Source: Hankyongella sp964404985 (GTDB lineage: Bacteria > Pseudomonadota > Alphaproteobacteria > Sphingomonadales > Sphingomonadaceae). From it: a stretch of DNA of 64,000 nt. Shown here in pieces: positions 15,137 through 23,143 of the stretch (the first letter of the stretch is position 1; each line of letters opens with the position of its first letter). The stretch covers positions 5,201 through 69,200 of the forward strand of contig CAYOMD010000012.1 in NCBI GenBank assembly GCA_964404985.1. The letters run 5' to 3'. A model generated the notes under the pieces. It was not told the DNA's origin, ran no database searches, and saw nothing but the letters and a program-made list of their open reading frames with translations. A program made the position numbers and the translations under genes.

Positions 15137-15468
15137 CGAAAACCTCCCCGATACTATGATACATTTTACCCACCGCCGGTTTGCGGGAGCTATTTGTTCG
15201 GAACATGAATGTAGAACCCGCCTCATGGCAAGAGGCGGCGGCCAAGAACTGCGCCGGAACTCTGTTCCACACGGAGAATGGTGATGGGTGATGTCAAAAA
15301 GCCACAGAATTCAAGGCTGAAGCCATGCCGCTGGACTTGGTATAGTCGTGCATGGCGACTACACGTGGCACCTCAGGTGCTGAAATAACACGTTCGTTGC
15401 GCAACGGCGCAATGAGATGACGCAATAAGATGTGGCGATGCGCTATGTAGCGCATCGCCAGTAAGGGT
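15137..15468. other. 332-bp intergenic region, promoter of TonB receptor
   Basis: The region separates the TonB receptor gene from the beta-oxidation genes, which point the same way. It contains a perfect 12-bp palindrome (cgttgcgcaacg, 15395-15406) and a strong hairpin next to the FadJ-like stop codon. I see no gene. Confidence 0.6.
15433..15460 (-). terminator. 12-bp perfect hairpin after FadJ-like gene
   Basis: The arms tggcgatgcgct and agcgcatcgcca pair perfectly around a 4-base loop, 8 bases after the FadJ-like stop codon on the - strand. The T tract is weak, so it may act as an RNA-stabilising end or a Rho-assisted stop. Confidence 0.55.
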
Positions 15469-17658
15469 TCAGGCGGCTTTGCGTTCCGAATCAACGCCAT
15501 AGAAGCTTGCGCCGCGCGCGGCCATGTCGCGCAGCAGCTGTGGCGGGTCAAAACGCGGGCCGTGCTTGGCGGCCAGGCCGTCCAGGATTTCGACAACTTT
15601 GGCGAGGCCCAGGCTGTCCATGTAGCTGAACGGCCCGCCGGTGAATGGCAGGAAGCCCCAGCCGAAGATCGCGCCGAGATCGCCGTCTTCCGGTGTTTCC
15701 AGGACGCCTTCGGCAAAGCAGCGGGCGCATTCAACAATCTGGCGGAAAATCAGCCGGGTTTTCACCTCTTCGGCGCTGGGTTGTGCATCTGCGACCGGGA
15801 ACACGTCCGGCAGGTCCGGCCAGAGGTATTTTTTGCTGCCGTCGTCCGGATAGACGAAGAAGCCCTTGCCGTTCTTGCGACCGAAGCGACCAAGCTCCAT
15901 CATCTTGTCGATGACGTCATCCGCTTTGGTGTAAATATAGGCGTCGCCCATATCCTTTTTCGACTGCTCCTTGATCTTGTAGGAAAGGTCAATCGCCACC
16001 TCGTCGCCCACAGCCAGCGGGCCGACCGGCATGCCGGTGAAGCGGCCGCAGTTGTCGACCAGTGCGGCGCCGGCGCCCTCTGCAATCAAGTGATACCCCT
16101 CCATCACGTAGGTGCCGAAGCAGCGCGAGGTATAGAAACCACGGCTGTCGTTGACGACGATCGGGGTCTTGCGGATCTGCGCCACATAGTCGATCGCCTT
16201 GGCAATCGCGGTCGTGCCGGTGTTCTTGCCGACGATGATCTCGACCAGCGGCATCTTCTCGACCGGAGAGAAGAAGTGGATGCCGATGAAATTCTCCTGC
16301 TTCGACCAGGCCTCCGCCAGCCCGGTAATCGGCAGGGTCGAGGTGTTGGAGCCGAAGATCACGTCCGCCCCGAGCACAGCCTCGGCGCGCTTGGTGATGT
16401 CGGCCTTGATCCCGCGCTCCTCGAACACCGCCTCGATCACCAGGTCGGCCCCGGCGACATCCTCCATGCGGTCGGTCGGGTGGATGCGCGCCAGAATGGC
16501 GTCTGCCTTGTCCTGGGTCATCTTGCCACGCTTCACGTCCTTGGCGAGGCGGTCGGCAGTGTAGGCCTTGCCCTTGTCTGCGCTGGCCTGATCGCGGTCG
16601 AGCAGGACGACGTCGACACCCGCCTGCGCGGTGACCATGGCGATGCCTGCCCCCATCAGTCCGGCGCCGAGCATGGCGATCTTCTTGCATGGCATCGGCG
16701 CGATGTCCGCCGGGCGGCGAGCTCCCTTCTCGGCGGCCTGCTTGTTGACGAACAGGGTGCGGATCATGGACTTTGCCTGCGCCCCCATGATCAGCCTGGT
16801 GAAGTACTTCACCTCGAGCGCGAGCGCCCGATCAATCGGCAGTTGCACGCCCTCGTAGATCGCAGCCAAAATTGCGCGCGGTGCCTCGTAATTCATGAAC
16901 GTACGGCCGCTGACCATGGCCGAGCCGCCGATGAAGGTCTCGGCGTATTTCGGGTTCATGTGGCCGGCACCGCCGGGCACCTTGAAATCTTTGGCGTCCC
17001 ACGGGGCGGACCCCTTGGTCGGGTTTGCCAGGACCCAGGCCTTGGCTTTGGCGACAATCTCGCCTGCCGGCGCAACCTCGTGCACGACGCCCATGCCCTT
17101 GGCCTCGAGCGCGTTCATGTTCTTGCCTTCCAGGATGTACAGCAGCGCCGGCTGCACGCCAATGATGCGCGGCAGGCGCTGGGTCCCGCCAGCACCTGGC
17201 AGCAGCCCGACCTTGACTTCCGGCAGGCCGAACTGGGTCTTCGGGTTGTCGGAGGCCACCCGGTAATGGCAGGCCATGACCAGCTCGAAGCCACCGCCGA
17301 CGGCCAGACCGTCAACCGCTGCTGCCACCGGCTTGCCGCAGGTTTCCAGCTTGCGATAAAGGTTGGACATGACCGCGACGTTCGCTGCGAGTTGCTTCGG
17401 CGTCGCCTTGGCCATTTCGTCGCTGAAAAAGTGTGCAGAGACCTCGACCAGGTCCGCGCCGGCAAAGAAATTGCCCGGCTTGCCGCTGGTGATGACGATG
17501 CCTTTGACGGCGGCGTCGGCCACCGCCTGGTCGATCACGGTGTTCAGTTCATCCTGGGTCTTGTTGGTCAGGGTGTTCATCGATTTGCCGGGGACGTCGA
17601 ACGTCACCAGCGCAATACCGTCGGTGTCGACTTCGTAGCGCAGCGTCTCAAAGCTCAT
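15469..17658 (-). CDS. Enoyl-CoA hydratase / 3-hydroxyacyl-CoA dehydrogenase (FadJ/FadB-like)
   Basis: This 729-residue bifunctional beta-oxidation protein has an N-terminal crotonase domain (about 1-300). The oxyanion segments FFAGADL and a GLPEVKVGLLPGAGGTQR stretch are visible. The NAD-binding domain starts near 325 with AMLGAGLMGAGIA, and two 3HCDH C-terminal segments follow (FFSPVEKMPLVEI, then SRGFYTSR). It hydrates trans-2-enoyl-CoA and oxidises the 3-hydroxy product. It lies 73 bp downstream of the thiolase gene on the same strand, completing an acyl-CoA dehydrogenase–thiolase–FadJ set. Confidence 0.93.
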   Translation of the reverse strand: MSFETLRYEVDTDGIALVTFDVPGKSMNTLTNKTQDELNTVIDQAVADAAVKGIVITSGKPGNFFAGADLVEVSAHFFSDEMAKATPKQLAANVAVMSNLYRKLETCGKPVAAAVDGLAVGGGFELVMACHYRVASDNPKTQFGLPEVKVGLLPGAGGTQRLPRIIGVQPALLYILEGKNMNALEAKGMGVVHEVAPAGEIVAKAKAWVLANPTKGSAPWDAKDFKVPGGAGHMNPKYAETFIGGSAMVSGRTFMNYEAPRAILAAIYEGVQLPIDRALALEVKYFTRLIMGAQAKSMIRTLFVNKQAAEKGARRPADIAPMPCKKIAMLGAGLMGAGIAMVTAQAGVDVVLLDRDQASADKGKAYTADRLAKDVKRGKMTQDKADAILARIHPTDRMEDVAGADLVIEAVFEERGIKADITKRAEAVLGADVIFGSNTSTLPITGLAEAWSKQENFIGIHFFSPVEKMPLVEIIVGKNTGTTAIAKAIDYVAQIRKTPIVVNDSRGFYTSRCFGTYVMEGYHLIAEGAGAALVDNCGRFTGMPVGPLAVGDEVAIDLSYKIKEQSKKDMGDAYIYTKADDVIDKMMELGRFGRKNGKGFFVYPDDGSKKYLWPDLPDVFPVADAQPSAEEVKTRLIFRQIVECARCFAEGVLETPEDGDLGAIFGWGFLPFTGGPFSYMDSLGLAKVVEILDGLAAKHGPRFDPPQLLRDMAARGASFYGVDSERKAA

Positions 17659-17731
17659 GGCAGGCCCTCCCGGGTGGCATATGGTGTTTTAGGGAAAAAC
17701 CGGCGGGCGGGCCGCCGGTGTCACAGTTTGG

Positions 17732-18943
17732 CTAGATACGCTCGATCACCGTTGCGGTGCCCATGCCGCTGGCCACGCACAGCGTGATGAGCGCGGTGCC
17801 CTTACCGGTGCGTTCCAGTTCGTCGAGCACGGTGCCAAGGATCATGCCGCCGGTTGCACCCAGCGGGTGGCCCATGGCGATCGCGCCGCCGTTCACGTTG
17901 ATCTTGTCGTGCGGAATATTCAGCGCCTGCATGTAGCGTAGCACCACACTGGCGAATGCCTCGTTCAGTTCATAGAGATCGATGTCCTGAACGCTCATGC
18001 CGAGCTTTTTCAACAGCTTCTCGGTGACCGGCGTGGGGCCGGTCAGCATGATCGTCGGGTCAGAGCCAATGGAGGCCATGCCCTTGATGCGTGCACGTGG
18101 CTTCAGGCCGTACTTCTCGCCCATCTCCTTGCTGCCGACCAGCACGGCGCTGGCACCGTCCACGATACCCGATGAGTTGGCGGCGGTGTGGACGTGGCGG
18201 ATGCGCTCGACTTCCGGATAGCGCTGCATGGCGACCGTGTCGAAGCCCGGCATGTTTTCACCAATGGCCTCGAACGCCGGCTTGAGCGACCCCAGGGACT
18301 GCATGGTCGAGTCCGGGCGCATGTGCTCGTCATGGGCAAGCGCAATCTCGCCCAGCACGTCCTTGATCGGGATGATCGATTTGGCAAAGCGGTTCTCGGA
18401 CCATGCGAGTGCTGCGCGGCGCTGGCTCTCGACCGAGTAGGCATCGACATCATCGCGGCTGAAACCGTATTTGGTGGCGATCAGGTCGGCGGAGATGCCT
18501 TGCGGCACAAAATAATTGTTCATGGCGACAGTCGGGTCGGTCGCGATTGCGCCACCGTCCGCCCCCATCGGCACCCGGCTCATGGACTCGACACCACCGC
18601 CGATGGCGAAATTGGCCTCGCCGCTGATCACCTTGGCGGCGGCCATGTTCACGGCTTCCAGGCCAGAGGCGCAGAAGCGGTTGATCTGCACGCCAGGCGT
18701 CGTGATCGCATAGCCGGAGACCAGGGTTGCGGTCCGGGCGATGTCCGCGCCTTGCTCGCCGACTGGCATCACGCAGCCGAGTACGACGTCATCAACGTCG
18801 GCGGTGTCGATGCTGTTGCGCGCGCGAACCGCTTCCAGAAGCTGGCTCGCCAGTTGCACAGGGGCGATCTCGTGCAGGGCGCCGTCCTTGCGACCCTTGC
18901 CGCGCGGGGTGCGCACGGCGTCATAAACAAAGGCTTCAGACAT
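17732..18943 (-). CDS. Acetyl-CoA C-acyltransferase (thiolase)
   Basis: This 403-residue thiolase cleaves 3-ketoacyl-CoA. The nucleophilic cysteine is in NRFCASGLEA (about residue 91). NEAFA and GGAIAMGHPLGATGG hold the active-site Asn and His, and CVASGMG near the C terminus holds the second cysteine. The start at 18943 has GGAGG 6 bases upstream; a longer frame adds only four residues. It lies between the acyl-CoA dehydrogenase and FadJ-like genes, all on the - strand. Confidence 0.94.
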   Translation of the reverse strand: MSEAFVYDAVRTPRGKGRKDGALHEIAPVQLASQLLEAVRARNSIDTADVDDVVLGCVMPVGEQGADIARTATLVSGYAITTPGVQINRFCASGLEAVNMAAAKVISGEANFAIGGGVESMSRVPMGADGGAIATDPTVAMNNYFVPQGISADLIATKYGFSRDDVDAYSVESQRRAALAWSENRFAKSIIPIKDVLGEIALAHDEHMRPDSTMQSLGSLKPAFEAIGENMPGFDTVAMQRYPEVERIRHVHTAANSSGIVDGASAVLVGSKEMGEKYGLKPRARIKGMASIGSDPTIMLTGPTPVTEKLLKKLGMSVQDIDLYELNEAFASVVLRYMQALNIPHDKINVNGGAIAMGHPLGATGGMILGTVLDELERTGKGTALITLCVASGMGTATVIERI

Positions 18944-19045
18944 GAGGTCCTCCAAGGGGTTGGCCGCAGCGCAGAGTCCGCGCGGTCGTTATGGTTTGCG
19001 GGTCAAAAATGTGCCCCTGCTGACGACAACAGGGGCACCTGGCAA

Positions 19046-20839
19046 TCAGAAAGCGTCGGCAGGCATCGCCATCATCAGCTCTGCGCCAGCTTCCACTTTG
19101 GCGCGCCAGCCGTGCGTGTCGGCCATGTGGCGGTTCATGTAGTAGCGACCAGTGAGCAGCTTGGTCTCGAAGAAGGCCTTGTCGTCGCTGCCCTGGTTGA
19201 GCTTGGTGTAGGCGCTGTGCGCCATCCAGGCCCACATGTGGCCGAGTGCCACCAGGCCGAGCAGGTTCATGTAGGCGTAGGCTGCAGCACCGGCGTTGTT
19301 CGGATTGGTGAAGGCGTTCTGCATCAACCACATGGTGGCCCCTTGCAGGTCTGCGAGGCCCTTTTCCAGCGGACCAGTGAAGTCGTTCAGGCGTTCGTCG
19401 GACTTCGCGTCGGCGAGGAACGTCTGCAGGGTCTCGAAGTAGCCGCGGATCAGCTTGCCGCCGTCCTTGGGCAGCTTGCGGCCGACCAGATCCATGGCCT
19501 GCACGCCGTTGGTGCCTTCGTAGATCTGGGCGATCCGGGCGTCGCGCACGAACTGGGACATGCCCCATTCCTCGACGTAACCATGCCCGCCCAGGCACTG
19601 CTGCGCCCAGGTTGCGTTCTCGTAGCCCTTGTCGGTCAGCACGCCCTTGATCACCGGAGTCAGCAGGCTGATCAGGTCGTCCGCCTTCTGGCGCTCCTCT
19701 TCGGTGGCGGCCCGATGCGCCAGGTCGACCTGCAACGCCGCCCAGAGGGTCAGGGCGCGCGCGCCTTCGTTGAAGCAGCGCATATCCATCAGCATGCGGC
19801 GCACGTCCGGGTGGACGATGATCGGGTCGGCGCGCGCTTCAGCCGGTGTCGAGCGATCGAGTGCTTTACCCTGGACGCGGTCCTTGGCGTAGGCGACGGC
19901 GTTCTGATAGGCGACTTCCGAGACGCCGAGCCCTTGCAGGCCAACCCCGAGACGGGCAGCGTTCATCATGATGAACATGGCGTTGAGGCCTTTTTCCGCT
20001 TCACCGATCAGATAACCGGTCGCGCCATCGTAGTTCATCACACAGGTGGCATTGCCGTGCAGGCCCATCTTGTGCTCGATGGAGCCGCAGGAAAGCGCGT
20101 TGCGCGCACCGATCGATCCGTCCTCATTCACCAGGAACTTGGGAACGATGAACAGGGAGATGCCCTTCACGTTGTCCGGGGCACCCGTGCGCTTGGCCAG
20201 CACGAGGTGGATGATGTTCTCCGACAGGTCATGCTCACCTGCCGAGATGAAGATCTTGGTGCCGGTGATCTTGTAGGTGCCGTCATCCTGAGGCTCGGCG
20301 CGGGTGCGCAGCAGACCAAGGTCGGTGCCGCAGTGCGGCTCGGTGAGATTCATTGTGCCGGTCCAGCGGCCCGAGACCATGTTGGGGACGTATTTCTGCT
20401 TCTGCTCGTCCGAGCCGACCACCATGATCGATGCGACGGCCCCCTGGGTCAGGAACGGATAGAGCGAGAACGACATGTTGGCGGAAATCGCAAACTCCTC
20501 GAACACCGAGGCCAACATGTGCGGCAGCCCCTGCCCGCCGTATTCCGGATCGGCCGACAAGGTACCCCAGCCGCCTTCGCAGAATTTGTCATAGGCATCC
20601 TTGAAGCCCGGCGGCGTGGTGACGGTTGCGTCGGCATTGCGCACGCAGCCTACAATGTCGCCAGTGCGGTTCAGCGGCTGCAGCACGCCCTCGACGAATT
20701 TGGCAGCCTCATCCAGAACACTGCGCACCAGATCCGGAGTCGCGTCGGCGAAGCCCGGCAGGTTGGCATATTTCTCGATATTGATCATGTCGAACAGGAC
20801 GAAACTCGCGTCCTTCACGGGTGCGGCGTAAACCGGCAT
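19046..20839 (-). CDS. Acyl-CoA dehydrogenase (long form with C-terminal domain)
   Basis: This 597-residue flavoprotein introduces the 2,3 double bond in acyl-CoA. It has an N-terminal alpha domain, the FAD/substrate segment MNLTEPHCGTDLG with KIFISAGEHD, and the C-terminal helical domain with CLGGHGYVEEWG and IYEGTNGVQAMDLVGRK, plus an extra C-terminal region of about 130 residues. Long ACADs of this type include DmdC-like and FadE-like enzymes, so the chain length cannot be assigned. It is the second gene of the leftward operon after the MerR regulator. Confidence 0.92.
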   Translation of the reverse strand: MPVYAAPVKDASFVLFDMINIEKYANLPGFADATPDLVRSVLDEAAKFVEGVLQPLNRTGDIVGCVRNADATVTTPPGFKDAYDKFCEGGWGTLSADPEYGGQGLPHMLASVFEEFAISANMSFSLYPFLTQGAVASIMVVGSDEQKQKYVPNMVSGRWTGTMNLTEPHCGTDLGLLRTRAEPQDDGTYKITGTKIFISAGEHDLSENIIHLVLAKRTGAPDNVKGISLFIVPKFLVNEDGSIGARNALSCGSIEHKMGLHGNATCVMNYDGATGYLIGEAEKGLNAMFIMMNAARLGVGLQGLGVSEVAYQNAVAYAKDRVQGKALDRSTPAEARADPIIVHPDVRRMLMDMRCFNEGARALTLWAALQVDLAHRAATEEERQKADDLISLLTPVIKGVLTDKGYENATWAQQCLGGHGYVEEWGMSQFVRDARIAQIYEGTNGVQAMDLVGRKLPKDGGKLIRGYFETLQTFLADAKSDERLNDFTGPLEKGLADLQGATMWLMQNAFTNPNNAGAAAYAYMNLLGLVALGHMWAWMAHSAYTKLNQGSDDKAFFETKLLTGRYYMNRHMADTHGWRAKVEAGAELMMAMPADAF

Positions 20840-20912
20840 AGTCCTCTCCCATCAACATGCGGCCGGATATAAGGGTCCCGGTCCGCCAGGTTCTTCGTTT
20901 CGATACTTACTA

Positions 20913-21329
20913 TCAGCCGACTGGCTGCTTTGCATGTGTTGTTCGGTTCATCATGACGCAAAAATGTTCAAGCTGCTCGATCAGGAAATCGATGTCCGCC
21001 CGTTGTTCCTTCAGCGATTCAAGCTTGGCATAGCAGTAATTGAGGGTCACCTCACGCTGGCGCTCGCGGCCATCCCCGAGATCGTAGAGATCGAGCATCT
21101 CACGAATTTCAGAAAGGGAAAAGCCTGTTCGTTTGCCCCGCAGAATCCAGTTGAGCCGTGCATAATCCCGCTTGGAGTAGACGCGGTTCTGACCCTGGCG
21201 CTCCGGCGCGATCATGCCTTCGTCTTCATAATAGCGGATCGTACGCGTTGTGATCCCGAAATGCTCGGCCAGCTCGGTAATCGTAAAGCGGGCATCCGCG
21301 GGCACATGGCTCGCGTCAGGCTCGAACAT
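20913..21329 (-). CDS. MerR-family regulator of acyl-CoA catabolism (LiuR-like)
   Basis: This 138-residue protein has an N-terminal winged helix (FTITELAEHFGITTRTIRYY then EDEGMIAPER) and a C-terminal coiled coil. The core size and the catabolic context match LiuR-type MerR proteins, which repress branched-chain and fatty-acid degradation genes until an acyl-CoA accumulates. The start is placed at 21329 because GGAG lies 9 bases before it. The longer start at 21359 would overlap the predicted -10 box. It is divergent from the thioesterase gene across a palindromic operator, and leads the operon with the dehydrogenase, thiolase and FadJ-like genes. The effector is inferred, not seen. Confidence 0.87.
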   Translation of the reverse strand: MFEPDASHVPADARFTITELAEHFGITTRTIRYYEDEGMIAPERQGQNRVYSKRDYARLNWILRGKRTGFSLSEIREMLDLYDLGDGRERQREVTLNYCYAKLESLKEQRADIDFLIEQLEHFCVMMNRTTHAKQPVG

Positions 21330-21357
21330 TGACCGAATCTCCAGCTTCATGTCCACC

Positions 21358-21386
21358 ATATTGACTGACGTTTACGTAAACGTCAA
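21358..21386 (-). promoter_or_regulatory. Leftward promoter of the beta-oxidation operon
   Basis: On the - strand, TTGACG (21381-21386) and CAATAT (21358-21363) are separated by exactly 17 bases, and the spacer is mostly the operator palindrome. The expected transcript would start near 21351, giving a short leader to the MerR start at 21329. Confidence 0.55.
21366..21385. promoter_or_regulatory. 20-bp perfect palindromic operator
   Basis: The site tgacgtttacgtaaacgtca is a perfect palindrome in the gap between the divergent MerR and thioesterase genes. It contains the ACGTTTACGT-type core that LiuR-like MerR proteins are known to bind. It overlaps both divergent promoters, so bound protein would block both. 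Confidence 0.7.
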
Positions 21387-21399
21387 GCTGGTCTATGAT
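21371..21399 (+). promoter_or_regulatory. Rightward promoter of the thioesterase gene
   Basis: TTTACG (21371-21376) and TATGAT (21394-21399) are separated by 17 bases, near the sigma-70 consensus. The -35 box lies inside the operator palindrome. The ribosome site AGGAGAG and ATG at 21427 follow at suitable distances. Confidence 0.5.
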
Positions 21400-21426
21400 G
21401 CACAAGACAGTTCAGGAGAGCAAAGC

Positions 21427-21918
21427 ATGACCGCCTTTGAAAACGTGACGTTCGGCCCGATTGCCCCTGCCGATATTGCAAGCTTGACAGGATTTGAGCT
21501 CATGCGTGCCATGATGGAAAGGCGCGTCCCGGCTCCAACGATGGCGCGCGCGCTGAATTTCTGGTTGGCAGAGGTCGGTGAAGGCACGGCCGTCTTCGAG
21601 GCAGAGCCGACCGCCGACGTGTTGAACCCACTGGGCACTGTTCATGGCGGGCTGTTGCTGACGATCATCGACAGTGCCTGCGGATGTGCCTGCCACACCA
21701 CGTTGCCTGCCGGTGTCGGCTATGCAAGCATCGAGACCAAGGTCAATTTCAGCCGCCCTCTGTTTCCCGACTCGGGGCGCATCCGTTGTGTCGGGCGGGT
21801 CGTGACCTCAGGGCGCACAATAGTCACCGCGGATGCTGTTGCAACGGACGTGCGCGGGCGCGTCGTCGGCCACGGCACGTCCACGCTTCTGGTGTTCCAG
21901 CCGAAGGATGCAGCATGA
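21427..21918 (+). CDS. PaaI/YdiI-family hotdog thioesterase
   Basis: This 163-residue single hotdog-domain protein has the signature LNPLGTVHGGLLLTIIDSACG, in which the HGG motif and a downstream Asp serve catalysis. It then has SIETKVNFSRPL, as in PaaI thioesterases. It hydrolyses acyl- or aryl-CoA and may relieve CoA trapping during beta-oxidation. The start at 21427 is set by AGGAGAG 7 bases upstream; the frame runs further up but through the operator. It is the first rightward gene from the shared operator. Confidence 0.88.
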   Translation: MTAFENVTFGPIAPADIASLTGFELMRAMMERRVPAPTMARALNFWLAEVGEGTAVFEAEPTADVLNPLGTVHGGLLLTIIDSACGCACHTTLPAGVGYASIETKVNFSRPLFPDSGRIRCVGRVVTSGRTIVTADAVATDVRGRVVGHGTSTLLVFQPKDAA

Positions 21919-21931
21919 CTTCGCTTTACGT

Positions 21932-21945
21932 TTACGTTAACGTAA
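21932..21945. promoter_or_regulatory. Second MerR-type operator before the hydrolase gene
   Basis: The perfect palindrome ttacgttaacgtaa lies within tttacgtttacgttaacg and is related to the operator at 21366. It is 28 bases upstream of the metallo-hydrolase start. It suggests that the second rightward transcription unit is under the same regulator. Confidence 0.55.
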
Positions 21946-21972
21946 GATAGCGTCGCGCTTCGGAGACTGTCT

Positions 21973-23085
21973 GTGACCGATCAATCCCTGGCCCAGCCTG
22001 AAATCGCGCCGCCCGATGCGCAGGACGCGCCGGTGCCGTCGGACTATCGTGGCCTGACCTATCCGCTCGGGCGCTGGAAGCCGGAGCCGACCGCACCGCA
22101 CGAAGTCGCACCGGGAGTGTACTGGCTGCGAATGCCGCTGCCGTTTGCACTCGATCACATCAACCTGTGGCTGCTTGAGGATAGCGACTCGTGGGTCATC
22201 GTCGACTCCGGATTGAATGCGCCTGGGTGTCAGGACGTCTGGCGTGCGGTGCTTGATGGTCCGCTTGTGGCCGGCCGGCCGGTCTCGCGCATTTTCGTCA
22301 CCCACTACCACCCGGATCATATCGGGCTGGCGGGCTGGCTCTCGGCGTTGACCGGTGCGCCGCTGCTGATGTCGCGCACCGACTATCTGATGGCGTCCAT
22401 CCTGATGCTGGGTGCACTGCCGGCCCCGCCGGAGGGCGTGCAGGCATTTTATGCCCGTGCCGGCTGGCCGTCCGAATCGATCAAGCGCTTCGCCGGGCGG
22501 GGCTGGGGCCTGTTCGCACGGGCGGTTGCGCCTCTGCCGGTCAGCTACACCCGCCTGCAGCATGGGCAGATGCACCGGGTCGGCCAGCATGACTGGCGGG
22601 TGCATGTCGGGCGCGGTCATGCGCCGGAGCATTGTTGCCTGGTCAACGAGGCGCTGGGCGTGCTGATCTCCGGGGATCAGGTGCTGCCCCGCATCACCTC
22701 GAACGTGTCCGTTTACCCGATGGAGCCATATGAAGACCCTCTCGGCGACTGGCTGGAGAGCCTTGACGGGCTATTGGCGCTGCCGGAGGGTCTGCTTGTA
22801 CTGCCCTCCCACAACGAGCCGTTCCGCGGCTTGCATACCCGGGTGCGGCAGCTTCAGGCTGACCATGCAGACAAACTCGCGCGGGTGACCGCCCTGTGTC
22901 GCGAATCGCCGCACACGGTCATTGAATGCTTTCCCGCGTTGTTCGGACGGATGCTGACAGACAACGACATCATGATGGGCAGCGGTGAGGCCTATGCCCA
23001 CCTCAACCATCTGGTGCGGCACAATCATCTGCAGCGAACGACACAAATCCGGGATGGCCGCGAAGTAGACGTATTCACAGGCTGA
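21973..23085 (+). CDS. Metallo-beta-lactamase-fold hydrolase
   Basis: This 370-residue MBL-fold protein has the zinc motif THYHPDHIG, further metal-binding positions at GRGHAPEH and GDQVLPR, and a C-terminal helical region. It resembles the glyoxalase-II-like hydrolases found in fatty-acid and leucine degradation clusters, perhaps a thioesterase. The start is GTG with GGAG seven bases before it. It is the first gene of a rightward run with the acyl-CoA ligase, enoyl-CoA hydratase and SDR. Confidence 0.85.
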   Translation: MTDQSLAQPEIAPPDAQDAPVPSDYRGLTYPLGRWKPEPTAPHEVAPGVYWLRMPLPFALDHINLWLLEDSDSWVIVDSGLNAPGCQDVWRAVLDGPLVAGRPVSRIFVTHYHPDHIGLAGWLSALTGAPLLMSRTDYLMASILMLGALPAPPEGVQAFYARAGWPSESIKRFAGRGWGLFARAVAPLPVSYTRLQHGQMHRVGQHDWRVHVGRGHAPEHCCLVNEALGVLISGDQVLPRITSNVSVYPMEPYEDPLGDWLESLDGLLALPEGLLVLPSHNEPFRGLHTRVRQLQADHADKLARVTALCRESPHTVIECFPALFGRMLTDNDIMMGSGEAYAHLNHLVRHNHLQRTTQIRDGREVDVFTG

Positions 23086-23143
23086 ACCCTGTGCGAGTGT
23101 TCAGGACCATGCGCCCGGAGAGCGCACGCCTTGGGAGGAGGAC

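Noticed and set aside
15562..17787. A 741-codon open frame on the + strand
   Set aside because: It runs antisense to the clear FadJ-like gene; its composition is that of a GC-rich antisense shadow, rich in Arg, Gly, His and Gln, with no domain.
18188..20872. An 894-codon open frame on the + strand
   Set aside because: It lies antisense to the thiolase and acyl-CoA dehydrogenase genes, which have full motifs; the frame has no ribosome site or family match.
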